A stretch of 64,000 bases of DNA from Aquimarina amphilecti (GTDB lineage Bacteria > Bacteroidota > Bacteroidia > Flavobacteriales > Flavobacteriaceae). Below are positions 1-9,399 of the stretch, piece by piece; the stretch's first letter is position 1; every line of letters starts with the position of its first letter. The position numbers and the translations under genes are program-made. The DNA is taken from NCBI RefSeq assembly GCF_900109375.1, contig NZ_FOAB01000004.1, positions 124,001-188,000 of the forward strand. The letters run 5' to 3'. The notes under the pieces were generated by a model. It was not told the DNA's origin, did no database searches, and saw only the letters and a list, made by a program, of their open reading frames with translations.

Positions 1-1469
1 CTTCCATCATTTAGATCAACTTCTAATCTATAATTTCCTGTGGTTGTAATGTCTAGAAAATAAGGAGTATTTGTGACTGCTACATCATTGATATACCAAG
101 TATATGTGGCTGTAGAGATATCTTGATATTCAAGTCTAAATGTGTCTCCTTCACAAAGTAAAAGGTTTACATTATTTACATCACCATTATTTATGATATC
201 AATTGACTGGGCAAAAATAGATTGGATAAAAGGAGGAAGGCCTATTCTGGATCCTCTTCTTCCATCTGTGTTAACTAATAACCCTCTATCACTATAGTTG
301 ATATTTATTGCTAATTCTTCTGGGTTTTCAATAACTCCAAGATAATTTCCAGTTCCCGAATCAAAATCATATAAGGCTCTGTAGATCCTACCATCTGGTC
401 CTAATTGTAATGCTCCTGCACTAAAATTAGAATTGTCTTGCCCATTTTCATTTAAAATTCGAGTGCCACTAGCGGCGATTTGGTTGTCGGGTAATGTAAG
501 ATCGAATTGCATAAGAAAACCATTGCCAAATCCTCCGTCTCCAATACCAACTGTAGTATATAAACGTTGACCACTTTGTGAAAATTCAATACCGTAAGGC
601 GCATCACCATTATATAATTCTATCTCATTACTTACAGTTCCTGTATTGTTATCAAAATCATAAAACAGTACTTTACCAGGGCCATCACCTCCAGTTACGG
701 TAGTTAATCCAAAATGAACTACAGCTAATTTATCACCTTCTGGAGAGGCTTTTAGGTAACCTAATGCATTACGACGGTATCCAGAAATAGGAACAGTAAC
801 TCCAACCTGTGATGTAACGGGAGTAGTGTTAACACCTGTTTGATCAACACTAAATGCATAATAGGTATCAATAAAATGAGTAATTACCCAAAAAGAATCA
901 CAATCGTCACTTTTTACCGCTGTTATTTTTTCTGAACATCTGTATAAGCTTTCTAAAGAATCAGAAGTATCATACGTTATTAGCGGAAGATTTTTTTGAC
1001 CAGAAATTACAGCCCCATTTCCTCCATCTAACGACATATCTACTACCGAATATAATAGTCCATCATTTACTCCATCTCCATCATTGGTGTTGGAATCCCC
1101 ATCTGCATTAAAATGATGGGGCTCATCTACAGTAAAAACAATATAAATATTAGGCGTATTTGGTTGTGGAACAATCAATGCAGATGAAGTACTCGAAGTA
1201 TCTCCTCTTAGATCTTCTCCATTTAACATTATCCCGTGATTCCGTGTGTAAATAGTTGAACCATCTGTATAAAAAAGAAGATTTCCAGTAGCATCAGATA
1301 TTGTTGTACATCCTTCCAAAGTACTTATCCTACCATCTGTAAGTGGAGTAGGAGGTGTAGTACTAAAGTTGACTCCCGCATTTTGTCCAAAATACCAGTT
1401 ATTAGCTTCTCCTTGCGAAAATACTGAAGCTCCTAATAAAAGGAAAAAGATGAACGATATGTGTTTCAT
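1..1469 (-). CDS. Secreted T9SS-associated protein, N-terminal part (runs off the window)
   Basis: This minus-strand frame is open from an ATG at 1469 to the window edge, giving about 489 residues with no stop. It begins with a clear signal peptide (MKHISFIFFLLLGASVFSQ) followed by GEANNWYFGQNAGVNF. The next few hundred residues repeat motifs such as LLFYTDGSTIYTRNH, IVFTVDEP and YGIEFSQSGQRLYTT, which look like beta-propeller blades. This N-terminus is characteristic of large flavobacterial exported proteins that end in a gliding-motility-associated (type B) T9SS sorting domain. That C-terminus is outside the window, so the sorting class is inferred. The substrate and role are unknown; surface adhesion or recognition is a reasonable guess. 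Confidence 0.75.
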   Translation of the reverse strand, partial: MKHISFIFFLLLGASVFSQGEANNWYFGQNAGVNFSTTPPTPLTDGRISTLEGCTTISDATGNLLFYTDGSTIYTRNHGIMLNGEDLRGDTSSTSSALIVPQPNTPNIYIVFTVDEPHHFNADGDSNTNDGDGVNDGLLYSVVDMSLDGGNGAVISGQKNLPLITYDTSDSLESLYRCSEKITAVKSDDCDSFWVITHFIDTYYAFSVDQTGVNTTPVTSQVGVTVPISGYRRNALGYLKASPEGDKLAVVHFGLTTVTGGDGPGKVLFYDFDNNTGTVSNEIELYNGDAPYGIEFSQSGQRLYTTVGIGDGGFGNGFLMQFDLTLPDNQIAASGTRILNENGQDNSNFSAGALQLGPDGRIYRALYDFDSGTGNYLGVIENPEELAININYSDRGLLVNTDGRRGSRIGLPPFIQSIFAQSIDIINNGDVNNVNLLLCEGDTFRLEYQDISTATYTWYINDVAVTNTPYFLDITTTGNYRLEVDLNDG

Positions 1470-1496
1470 GAGTTGATTTGCAAAAACTCAAAGATA

Positions 1497-2336
1497 TTAT
1501 AAATCTCTCTTTTTAAGAAGATAATATGAAAGTCTAACAAATATTGCAATCCAGATTAACACAATTAATATCTCATACCAGTGTACAGCATAGTCTCTTT
1601 GGAAGTTTTCTCCAAGTTGGTTAGCAGCAGATTGTATAACATTTAATCGAGTTACTGGTTCATTAATTAGATTAGACATACTGTCTAAAGGCAAGAATGG
1701 AATGATTTTATCTATAATGTCAGAATCAAACTTCCACTTAATTAAACCAGAGAACAATCTAAAAGCACCCTCGATAAGTTGCCAAAAAATCAAAAAACCA
1801 AGAGCGAAAGCAGAACGCTTAATAAGTATTCCTAAAAACATACAGAAAGAAAAGAATCCAACTAGTTTTATAAAGTATGCCAAAATAAATTCTAAATCAG
1901 AAAATATAATCGAAACCTCATTATAATCAGAAAATACTAATCCTAGAATTAATGATACTACGAATAAGAAAATAGTAGATATTAAAGAAAAAACTACAAC
2001 TGTAAGAAACTTAGAGGCTAGAAATTCTTTTTTACTTAAACCATCTATTAGGTTTTGTTTTAATGTTCTATTGGAATATTCATTAGCCATAATGGATACA
2101 ATAACAATAGCAAGAAAAAGTTTTAGCCAGGCAGCGATCCAAGAGTTTACGTGCCATATATATGGGAAATTAAATATCCCTTGATCCGCTAATCTAAAGT
2201 TTACTCCTCCAAAACTGAATTCATAAGATGCTATGAGAGAAATAAGCAGTATTAGAACAAAATAGGTAATGGTTAATACTTTTGCTGACTTATTATATCG
2301 TAATTTTTGAAATTCTATATTGAGTAATCGTAACAT
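1497..2336 (-). CDS. ABC-2 type transporter permease
   Basis: This 279-residue integral membrane protein has about six hydrophobic segments: near residues 20-38, 65-85, 110-133, 150-170, 175-195 and 255-273. That layout is typical of ABC-2 family permeases with one domain. It lies 4 bp downstream of the ABC ATPase gene on the same strand, so the two almost certainly form one export unit in the inner membrane. The substrate cannot be read from the sequence. The closest familiar layout is the Bcr/Nos/bacitracin-type exporter, in which one permease pairs with an ATPase of about 300 residues. Confidence 0.85.
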   Translation of the reverse strand: MLRLLNIEFQKLRYNKSAKVLTITYFVLILLISLIASYEFSFGGVNFRLADQGIFNFPYIWHVNSWIAAWLKLFLAIVIVSIMANEYSNRTLKQNLIDGLSKKEFLASKFLTVVVFSLISTIFLFVVSLILGLVFSDYNEVSIIFSDLEFILAYFIKLVGFFSFCMFLGILIKRSAFALGFLIFWQLIEGAFRLFSGLIKWKFDSDIIDKIIPFLPLDSMSNLINEPVTRLNVIQSAANQLGENFQRDYAVHWYEILIVLIWIAIFVRLSYYLLKKRDL

Positions 2337-2340
2337 GGCT

Positions 2341-3240
2341 TTAGTTTAAGTTGTTGGTTAATTGTAAGAACTGTTCTTCTAAGCTTTCTTTACGCTTTAC
2401 AAGATGTGTAAGCGTAATACCAGCATCATATAACTGCTTGTTCAGACTTTCGGCATCTAATTCATTATTCAAAAAAGCGATTAGTTTACCATCTTCTTCT
2501 TTAATATTACCAAAAGTGCTCTGTTCAGATAACCACTTCTTTAATATGCTATTTTGATTACTATTTAATTCAAAGAAACCATGACTTGCATTCATTTCAT
2601 CTACCGGTCCAGAATATAGTTTTACTCCTTTTCGGATGATGACCACATGGCTGCATACTTTTTCTACTTCATCTAAAAGGTGAGAAGCTAAAAGAATAGT
2701 GGTTCCTTGTGAAGCAATTACTTTAATAATCTCTCTTATTTGATGAATTCCTTGAGGATCTAAACCATTTGTAGGCTCGTCAAGAATAAGAATTTCTGGG
2801 TCATTAAGCAAAGCAGATGCGATTGCTAACCGCTGTTTCATTCCTAAAGAAAAGGTTCTAAATTTACTGTCTTTCCTGTCTAAAAGACCAACAAGTTCTA
2901 ACTTTTCTTCGATTTTATCTGTAGGGACATCTTTAATCTGACAAACCAATTTTAGATTTTGAGCAGCTGTCATATATGGATAAAAATTAGGACGCTCTAT
3001 AATTGCTCCTACTTTTTTAAGTGCTTCGTGTGTAGAAGTAGATCCGTCAAACCAGGTAAAGTCTCCAGAAGTCCTATTGACAACATTAAGAACAATTCCT
3101 AGAGTAGTCGATTTACCGCTTCCATTAGGGCCTAGAATACCGTATACATTTCCTTTCTTAATAGTGAAGGAAAGATCATTGACAGCTGTTATTGATCCGA
3201 ATCTTTTGGTAAGATTCTTCAAAGTTAGAATGGTTTCCAA
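2341..3240 (-). CDS. ABC transporter ATP-binding protein
   Basis: This is a 299-residue ATPase. The nucleotide-binding domain occupies about residues 5-225, with Walker A GPNGSGKST near residue 38, signature FSLGMKQRLAIA near 130 and Walker B ILILDEPTNGLDP near 150, followed by the switch histidine in LLASHLLDE. The last 75 residues form a C-terminal extension common in drug- or peptide-exporting ABC ATPases of the CcmA/BcrA type. It is the first gene of a two-gene unit with the permease at 1497. A divergent intergenic region separates it from the gene at 3381. Confidence 0.93.
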   Translation of the reverse strand: METILTLKNLTKRFGSITAVNDLSFTIKKGNVYGILGPNGSGKSTTLGIVLNVVNRTSGDFTWFDGSTSTHEALKKVGAIIERPNFYPYMTAAQNLKLVCQIKDVPTDKIEEKLELVGLLDRKDSKFRTFSLGMKQRLAIASALLNDPEILILDEPTNGLDPQGIHQIREIIKVIASQGTTILLASHLLDEVEKVCSHVVIIRKGVKLYSGPVDEMNASHGFFELNSNQNSILKKWLSEQSTFGNIKEEDGKLIAFLNNELDAESLNKQLYDAGITLTHLVKRKESLEEQFLQLTNNLN

Positions 3241-3334
3241 TTGTGATTATTTTTGGTGGTTATATTAAACTAGACGATCGGTATTAAGTTTTGTTACAAT
3301 AAAGTTATGGTTTGTTAGTAATTGAATATTGTAT

Positions 3335-3364
3335 TTAGCAACCTTTTCTTTTGTAAATTGCTAA
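3335..3364 (+). promoter_or_regulatory. Inverted repeat in the leader of the gene at 3381
   Basis: TTAGCAA at 3335-3341 is repeated inverted as TTGCTAA at 3358-3364, with a 16-base spacer, 16 bases before the ATG at 3381. It could be an RNA hairpin near the start codon or a protein-binding dyad. The short arms make this tentative. Confidence 0.35.
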
Positions 3365-3380
3365 CTGAAAGCAGCTGAAT

Positions 3381-4448
3381 ATGGAAGAAAAGTTAATGTC
3401 TAAGAAGAAACCTACCTATCCAATTAATGATAGTTTGGATAGTTATTTAAAGGAATGTAATCGTAAAATTAAGATTCCTGTGTTTTATGATGATTTGTTG
3501 AGGTTTTCGGGTTCCATAGTTGTTTATGATAGTAATGATGAAGATACTTTGTGGGTTCGAGTATATTATGAAGAACACGAAAGGCCAGAAATTGAATCTA
3601 GTTTAAAAAAAGTATATACCATATTACATTCTGATGGTAATGAAGATGCGATCGAATTTCTTAATATAGATGCGATTGATTATTGCACCTTTGGAAACTC
3701 GAAGCCTTTTCGAGTTAGAGTAAGAAATATTCTTAATGATAACTATACTTATATTTATGTTAAGAAAGCTGATGCTTCTCGTATTTATGGATTGGAGTTA
3801 GAGCATATGTTCTCGCCCAATAGAATTAACTTTTTGGTATATAAAAATACATTGATAGAAGAGCATATTGCTGGGATTCCTGGCGATGTATTTATTAAAG
3901 ATTTTTTGCCAGATTTAAGTGACCAGGCTAAATCTCAGATAGCCAAAGAGTTTGTGAAGTTCAATGAACGTTGTCAGATGCGTTTGTTAGGGGATATGAG
4001 ATCTTATAATTACGTTATAATCCCTATTCATGATTTTGATCATGTAGAGTATAAAATCAGAGCTATCGATTTTGATCAGCAATGTTTTGAAGGGAAGTTA
4101 AAAGTATATCAACCACAATTTTTTAAGGAGAATTTTGATATGGTAGATATTGTAATGAATAAGCTTCAGCCTAGTTCTATAGAGCAGTATAAAAAAGAAG
4201 AACGTTCTATTCTTGCAAAGCGAATATTGAATTCTAGATCCCGTTATGAGACATTGGTAAATTGCATGTGTGAAGACACGATTTCTACAGAAGAAAATCT
4301 AAAAGAATTACGAGAGCATTTGTATAATTTTACGTTGGATTTAAAATTTAGAAGAAGTAAGTCTATGGGGGAAGTTTTAAAAACTGCCTTGGATTTTGTA
4401 AAACGTAATTATGAAAATGTAAATATGAAACGATTGTTGGAGGGTTGA
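3381..4448 (+). CDS. Uncharacterized protein with a divergent kinase-like motif order
   Basis: This 355-residue soluble protein has no signal peptide. I do not recognise a named family, but the motif order resembles protein kinase or aminoglycoside-phosphotransferase folds. TYIYVKK near residues 123-129 could hold the beta-3 lysine and YGLELEHM near 136-143 the helix-C glutamate. LIEEHIAGIPG near 158-168 looks like a hinge. LLGDMRSYN at 202-210 offers a catalytic-loop Asp and Asn, and IRAIDFDQQ at 227-235 resembles the DFD metal-binding motif. These assignments are inferred from pattern only. The start could also be the in-frame ATG at 3396. It stands alone on the plus strand, divergent from the ABC exporter. 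Confidence 0.7.
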   Translation: MEEKLMSKKKPTYPINDSLDSYLKECNRKIKIPVFYDDLLRFSGSIVVYDSNDEDTLWVRVYYEEHERPEIESSLKKVYTILHSDGNEDAIEFLNIDAIDYCTFGNSKPFRVRVRNILNDNYTYIYVKKADASRIYGLELEHMFSPNRINFLVYKNTLIEEHIAGIPGDVFIKDFLPDLSDQAKSQIAKEFVKFNERCQMRLLGDMRSYNYVIIPIHDFDHVEYKIRAIDFDQQCFEGKLKVYQPQFFKENFDMVDIVMNKLQPSSIEQYKKEERSILAKRILNSRSRYETLVNCMCEDTISTEENLKELREHLYNFTLDLKFRRSKSMGEVLKTALDFVKRNYENVNMKRLLEG

Positions 4449-4554
4449 TATTAGTTAGATATTATATGGACTAATAACATAAAGTCTAAATTTTGCAAAT
4501 TTTTAAATTGTAACATTATTTTCACCAGTAATATTTATGACTAAAATTTAGTTA

Positions 4555-5250
4555 ATGAAAGTAAATCCATGGACTTTCGGAGGTCTGTTTTTATTAATGT
4601 CCTGTATTTGGATGTGGAATAACTTTGAACTTCCGAAATTTTATCCTTTTGAAAAAACGGCAAAAGTAGAGGCAGTAGTTTTTCATTCAAGACCAGTCCA
4701 ACCAAGACTTCCTGATTTTAGAGGTGGAGTAAATGATCTAATGGTGAAATTTGTTTATCAAGTGGATAACATAACTTATGTATCAAAGTATAGAGCTCAT
4801 AAAACTGGGCAATTTCAACGTTCAGGAGATTCATTACTAGTTGAATACAGTATTCATAATCCGCAAAGAACAAAACCTATTCTATACTACTATAACGTTT
4901 CTGGTAAACCTAGACATGAGGTTTTTGTAAAAAGTTTTCTGCATACAAAACCTAATGGATATAAGGCATTGGATTTAAGAGAAAATATATTTACTTATGA
5001 GGACTATGGAGAATATGGTGAACGTTTTATCAAAACTACTGGAACATATATTAAAGAAAGTGGAGTAATTAAATTATCACCATTAATTTATTATCAAAAT
5101 AGATTGGTAGGGGATTCTATAATAGAAGAACCAAAACCTATTAACAAAGATGATGAGAAAATCTTCCTAAGTGATTTTATTGAAAATTCTGATAAATCAA
5201 TTATAGAAGTAAATACAGCCCTTATTTTTAGGGCAAAAAGTTCTAGATAA
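4555..5250 (+). CDS. Uncharacterized membrane-anchored protein, DUF3592-like N-terminal half
   Basis: This 231-residue protein has one N-terminal hydrophobic stretch (about residues 8-22, GGLFLLMSCIWMW), so it is anchored in or exported across the inner membrane. Residues 36-110 alternate beta-strand patterns (VEAVVFHSR, MVKFVYQVDNITYVSKYRAHKT, LLVEYSIHNPQRTKPI) that resemble DUF3592. The C-terminal half is predicted mixed and has no motif I recognise. It follows the gene at 3381 after 106 bp on the same strand and converges on the gene at 5276. Function unknown. Confidence 0.65.
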   Translation: MKVNPWTFGGLFLLMSCIWMWNNFELPKFYPFEKTAKVEAVVFHSRPVQPRLPDFRGGVNDLMVKFVYQVDNITYVSKYRAHKTGQFQRSGDSLLVEYSIHNPQRTKPILYYYNVSGKPRHEVFVKSFLHTKPNGYKALDLRENIFTYEDYGEYGERFIKTTGTYIKESGVIKLSPLIYYQNRLVGDSIIEEPKPINKDDEKIFLSDFIENSDKSIIEVNTALIFRAKSSR

Positions 5251-5275
5251 TACTTAACCTAGCACTAGCACTATA

Positions 5276-6334
5276 TTAATCCTTCTGTTCCTTATTGAAA
5301 TATACTAGGTAATAATACATTTGTTTTTCTTCGTCCCAGCCTTTTTCTACGAATTTTTCTGCAGATTCTGGATTGATGAAATCCATTTTAATTTGGATAT
5401 TGGTGTCTAAATTAATGGTGTTTTTAATCTTCTTTCTTGCTGCAGAAACCGCGGTATTAGCAATAGGGAATTCTGTAAGGTCTTCTATGTGATATTTTGG
5501 AGCTTTTTCTGTCTTATAATGTTTAAATTCCGGAATAAGATCTGGATTATCTATAACCTCATTAAGGAAAGCAGATTCTTCGAAAGTGTCATTTTTAGCA
5601 AAGTGATTTACCGCTCGATTCATGAACATCACTTCTTCTTTTTTGTCTTCTGCAGGTAATACTACATCCTTTGCAAAATCTTGACAAAACTTCATGTATT
5701 TTTTGGTATAGAAGTTTTCATCTTCAAAAGCTTCTACTCCTAAGAAATGTTCTAACCAATATTTAGTATCGTAACGATTAGAGTCTACGGAAAGAATTTT
5801 ATAACCCTCTTCTTTTTTATGGTTAAAAATCAAACAACCTTTATCTAATTTATTAAGATTAACTCCTTGTTGGTGGAGTAAGCCTATATTAGTTCCTTTT
5901 TCTTCAAACTGAAGAAAATCATATTTTAATTCTGATTTAAAAATTCCAACGGCAGAGGTCTTTTCATTATCTATCGTAAGGTTATCTAGATAAACAATAT
6001 ACACTTCACCACTTTTGATATGTGGGTGTTGCGATTGTTCATATAACAAAGAAGCAATTCTTTTCGATTTTTCGTGTGCAGATGAGGGATTGTTAAAAAT
6101 TTCGGTAACTATTTTATATAGCGGATTAAATTCTACATCAACTTCGTTAGTAAATTGGAAATAGTTTTCTTCTTTTTCTCTAAAAGGTTTAAAAAAGTAT
6201 TCCTTTAGTAATGCAGTTAATTCATCATTAAGTGCATATGGAGTGTCAGAAAGAAATATATTTTCGTTTCTACTTTTGTTCCCTATTTTGTGAATCGAAA
6301 GGGATTCAATTTGAGTGCTATATAAGTTGATCAT
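5276..6334 (-). CDS. Nucleoid-associated protein (NdpA/YejK-like family)
   Basis: This 352-residue soluble protein matches the layout of the 37-kDa nucleoid-associated family (PF04245). It opens with ESLSIHKIGNKSRNENIFLSD, has a central HIKSGEVYIVYLDNLTIDNEKTSAVGIFKS core, and a later LSVDSNRYDTKYWLEHFLGV segment. Members bind the nucleoid in proteobacteria; the role in Bacteroidota is not established and may include defence or DNA maintenance. It lies 12 bp after the gene at 6347 on the same strand and is probably co-transcribed with it. Confidence 0.8.
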   Translation of the reverse strand: MINLYSTQIESLSIHKIGNKSRNENIFLSDTPYALNDELTALLKEYFFKPFREKEENYFQFTNEVDVEFNPLYKIVTEIFNNPSSAHEKSKRIASLLYEQSQHPHIKSGEVYIVYLDNLTIDNEKTSAVGIFKSELKYDFLQFEEKGTNIGLLHQQGVNLNKLDKGCLIFNHKKEEGYKILSVDSNRYDTKYWLEHFLGVEAFEDENFYTKKYMKFCQDFAKDVVLPAEDKKEEVMFMNRAVNHFAKNDTFEESAFLNEVIDNPDLIPEFKHYKTEKAPKYHIEDLTEFPIANTAVSAARKKIKNTINLDTNIQIKMDFINPESAEKFVEKGWDEEKQMYYYLVYFNKEQKD

Positions 6335-6346
6335 ATTCTTTTAGTT

Positions 6347-6856
6347 TTAATTCCAATGTTCGTCAAATCCTAATTCATCATAATCATCAAGGTCTAAGAA
6401 ACCTTCATCATCACTATTTTGGTCTAAATCATCAGCTTTAAATTCTTTATCTGGAGCATTGTCAGGAATTTGTCCGTGAACGAACATAACATTCGGGTAC
6501 TCTCGTCCATTTTCATATTCTGCAATTTCGGCAAGCTCTACTAAAAACGTCCACATACTTAAAAAATCATATATGTAAATTAATCGAGGAGAAGCTTCAT
6601 GAACTACATCGATTAGAGATGTCTCATTCATTAGTTTTACAGGCTGGTTGCCATCACTCATATCGAAGAGAGATATTTCTTCTCCTTGACTCCATTGTTC
6701 ATCACTAATATAAAAAGAAGCCATTTCCATACCATCAAAACCAAAAGATTGGTTAATAACATTGTGGAACTGCTCTAAAGTCGCATCTTGTTCTATTTCG
6801 ATATCTCTAAATACATCTTCTTCTGTATCTAGGATAATTCTGAAACGGTAAATCAT
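6347..6856 (-). CDS. Plasmid pRiA4b ORF-3-like family protein
   Basis: This 169-residue acidic protein begins IYRFRIILDTEEDVFRDIEIEQDATLEQFHNVINQSFGFDGMEMASFYI. That is the characteristic opening of the pRiA4b ORF-3/TnpR-associated family (PF07929): a ubiquitin-like beta-grasp strand order followed by FxxxD/H and YxY motifs. The C-terminal 45 residues are very acidic (DDLDQNSDDEGFLDLDDYDELGFDE). No biochemical function is known for the family. A TATCTTTG -7 box sits about 20 bp upstream, so it probably starts a two-gene unit with the nucleoid-associated gene. Confidence 0.8.
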   Translation of the reverse strand: MIYRFRIILDTEEDVFRDIEIEQDATLEQFHNVINQSFGFDGMEMASFYISDEQWSQGEEISLFDMSDGNQPVKLMNETSLIDVVHEASPRLIYIYDFLSMWTFLVELAEIAEYENGREYPNVMFVHGQIPDNAPDKEFKADDLDQNSDDEGFLDLDDYDELGFDEHWN

Positions 6857-6876
6857 TCTTGAATAATTTGGATTGG

Positions 6877-6884
6877 CAAAGATA
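6877..6884 (-). promoter_or_regulatory. Candidate -7 promoter element (TATCTTTG)
   Basis: On the minus strand this reads TATCTTTG, an exact fit to the Bacteroidota -7 consensus TAnnTTTG. It lies 21 bp before the ATG at 6856, which implies a short leader for the 6347 and 5276 pair. I see no strong -33 TTG at the usual spacing. Confidence 0.5.
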
Positions 6885-6912
6885 CAAACTTGTTTGTGAC
6901 TATTTTAGAATT

Positions 6913-7941
6913 TTAAGCTTCAATAACTTTATTTTTAAACACCTCTAGTATGATGTAAAACTGTACACCGAACAATAATGATGATAGAACTAAATGTAAA
7001 GGTTGTGATAGAAAAGGAAAATCAAAATAGTACATTAATATGCCTGTTAATGCTTCTAACCCTATTAAGCCTATAACCCAATTTAATTTGGATACTCTTA
7101 GTAGCATTTTTTTGTTGTACCAAAGTAGCCAAATGTTTATTAAAACAATCAGTATAGAAAATGATCTATGGACATAAAAAGTAAAGGTAGGAGGATTTAA
7201 CCATTCCGATTTTGTTTGCTCCCCTACAATTTTAATTTGTTCGTCAACATATTGTCTTACTTGGGTTCCTAATGCTACTTGTACCAATGTTAGGACAGCA
7301 GAAAATAACAGCATTGTTTTAAATGTTTTGCTAAATTTAATAGATGTTATTTTGTCTCTTGTTAAAAACAACACATATAATAATATTGCTAGAATAATGA
7401 AAGCAACAAGCATATGAACCGTAATCCTAAGTGGTAGTAAATTAGAGTCTACCACAATTTTTCCTAACCAAGCCTGAAACGCCATTGCGATAATTGTGAT
7501 ACCAGCATAAATTGGTATTTTCCGGTTACTTTTCCAGAACCATAGAGATATTATAAACATTAATAGAATAGGTATTCCAGAAAGCACAGTAACAAGTCTA
7601 TTTATATATTCTATCCAAGTATGCCATACATTAAATTCTGCATAATCGTGTTTGGTATAAGGTTCCCAATTATCAGGGTTATATGCTGTGGTGGATGAAA
7701 AATCTTTGGTTGCAATTCTTAATTCTTTACCTAAGATTACTATAAATCCCTTTTGGTATTCGTGATTAGCTTTCCATTGAATTTGTGCCTCTTCGGTTGG
7801 AGGGATGTAGTAGCCAAAGCATTTAGGCCAGTCTGGGCATCCCATTCCAGAACCTGTCATTCTAACAACCGCTCCAGCAATTATAATTAAATATATAAGT
7901 ACGACAGATGTTATAACAAGTGGTCTGAAATATTTTTTCAT
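6913..7941 (-). CDS. ctaA: Heme A synthase, COX15/CtaA family
   Basis: This 342-residue protein with about eight membrane spans oxidizes the C8 methyl of heme O to a formyl group, making heme A for aa3-type cytochrome oxidase. The N-terminus holds the conserved VVRMTGSGMGCPDWPKCFG motif at about residues 26-44. Candidate heme-ligand histidines lie in WHTWIEYINRL, ITVHMLVAF, YVHRSFSIL and PLHLVLS, and the catalytic glutamate would be in EYINR. The length suits the bacterial family. It is separated from the upstream cca gene by 25 bp, so co-transcription is likely, although heme O synthase (ctaB) is not next to it. Confidence 0.93.
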   Translation of the reverse strand: MKKYFRPLVITSVVLIYLIIIAGAVVRMTGSGMGCPDWPKCFGYYIPPTEEAQIQWKANHEYQKGFIVILGKELRIATKDFSSTTAYNPDNWEPYTKHDYAEFNVWHTWIEYINRLVTVLSGIPILLMFIISLWFWKSNRKIPIYAGITIIAMAFQAWLGKIVVDSNLLPLRITVHMLVAFIILAILLYVLFLTRDKITSIKFSKTFKTMLLFSAVLTLVQVALGTQVRQYVDEQIKIVGEQTKSEWLNPPTFTFYVHRSFSILIVLINIWLLWYNKKMLLRVSKLNWVIGLIGLEALTGILMYYFDFPFLSQPLHLVLSSLLFGVQFYIILEVFKNKVIEA

Positions 7942-7966
7942 ATAGTTAATGTATAAATTCTAATCC

Positions 7967-9391
7967 TTAGCTACTCTTTAATCCTAGTTCTTCTCCTTTC
8001 TTGATCATAAATTGATATGCCGCATCATGTTCATTAGATATTTCTCCGTCTAATATAGCCTCTTTAATGGCCTCTTTAATGATTCCAATTTCACGTGAAG
8101 GCTTTATATTAAAAGTTTGCATTATTTCTTCTCCACTTACTGGAGGTTGGAAATTACGGATATGATCACGTTCTTCTACCTCTACCATTTTCTGTCGAAC
8201 AATTTTGAAATTGTTGTGGTATTTTTTAAAACGTTTAGGGTTTTTTGTTGTAATATCTGCTTCGCAAAGCGTCATTAATTCTTCGATGTAATCACCTGCG
8301 TCAAATACTAATCTTCTAACCGCAGAATCTGTTACATCTGATGCGATAACAATTGGGCGAGAACTCATCAATACCATCTTTTGAACAAACTTCATTTTGT
8401 CATTTAAAGGCATTTTTAGGCGCTTAAATAATTTGAATACCATTTTAGAACCTACAAATTCATGACCATGAAATGTCCATCCTACTTTTTTACTAAATCT
8501 TTTAGTTGGTGCTTTGCCAATATCATGTAATAACGCAGCCCAACGTAACCATAAGTCATCAGTGTTCTCGGATATGTTATCTACAACTTCTAGAGTGTGA
8601 TAAAAGTTATCTTTATGCTTTTGGCCCTCTACTTCATCAATCCCTTTTAGAGCAACCAATTCAGGTAGTATATATGGTAATAAACCAGTTTTTTCCAATA
8701 GTAGAAAACCGACTGATGGTTTTTCACTAAGCATAATTTTATTTAATTCATCAACAATACGTTCTTTAGTGATGATTTTGATTCGATCCTTATTTTTTGA
8801 TATAGCTTCTAATGATGTAGACTCAATCTTAAAATTTAACTGAGTTGCGAAACGAATTGCTCTCATCATTCGTAGAGGATCATCGGAATAAGTGATATCT
8901 GGATCTAATGGAGTACGAATAATTTTGGATCTTAAGTCTTCCAATCCGTTAAAAGGGTCTGAAATATTACCAAAATTATCTTCTGAAAGATCTAATGCTA
9001 GCGCATTAATAGTAAAATCTCTTCGGTTTTGATCATCTTGTAAAGTTCCATTCTCAACAATAGGATTTCTGCTATTTTCTTGATAAGATTCTTTTCTAGC
9101 ACCCACAAATTCAACTTCAATATCACTGGCTTTTAACATTGCCGTTCCATAAGTCTTGAATATCTGAACTTTTGGATTTCCTGGAAGTAGCTTAGAAACT
9201 TCTTTAGCTAGTTCAATTCCACTACCTACGGCTACAATATCAATGTCTTTTGCAGTTCCTCTTTGTAAAATATGATCTCTTACAAATCCTCCAATAACAT
9301 AGCTCTGTAATTCCAGGTTTGCTGCTGCTTTGGTAATTGTATTAAAAACAGAATGTTGTAATGCTTTTTTATAATTTTTCGCTTCCGACAT
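7967..9391 (-). CDS. cca: CCA tRNA nucleotidyltransferase with HD domain
   Basis: This 474-residue class II tRNA nucleotidyltransferase adds or repairs the 3' CCA of tRNAs. The polymerase beta-like head is at about residues 20-160, with [20 protein letters not shown] carrying the catalytic DxD and [13 protein letters not shown] as the base-recognition motif. [12 protein letters not shown] near residue 175 is the classic family signature. An HD phosphohydrolase domain ([12 protein letters not shown]) lies near 288-300 and a C-terminal helical part follows. It ends 25 bp before ctaA and starts 8 bp after the threonylcarbamoyl-AMP synthase gene, within a run of tRNA-modification and glycan genes. 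Confidence 0.95.
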   Translation of the reverse strand: MSEAKNYKKALQHSVFNTITKAAANLELQSYVIGGFVRDHILQRGTAKDIDIVAVGSGIELAKEVSKLLPGNPKVQIFKTYGTAMLKASDIEVEFVGARKESYQENSRNPIVENGTLQDDQNRRDFTINALALDLSEDNFGNISDPFNGLEDLRSKIIRTPLDPDITYSDDPLRMMRAIRFATQLNFKIESTSLEAISKNKDRIKIITKERIVDELNKIMLSEKPSVGFLLLEKTGLLPYILPELVALKGIDEVEGQKHKDNFYHTLEVVDNISENTDDLWLRWAALLHDIGKAPTKRFSKKVGWTFHGHEFVGSKMVFKLFKRLKMPLNDKMKFVQKMVLMSSRPIVIASDVTDSAVRRLVFDAGDYIEELMTLCEADITTKNPKRFKKYHNNFKIVRQKMVEVEERDHIRNFQPPVSGEEIMQTFNIKPSREIGIIKEAIKEAILDGEISNEHDAAYQFMIKKGEELGLKSS

Positions 9392-9399
9392 GAATCAAT

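Noticed and set aside
8506-8730. Small plus-strand frame inside cca
   Set aside because: It is antisense to a clearly conserved gene and has no codon or motif evidence of its own; the same holds for the other antisense frames in coding genes.
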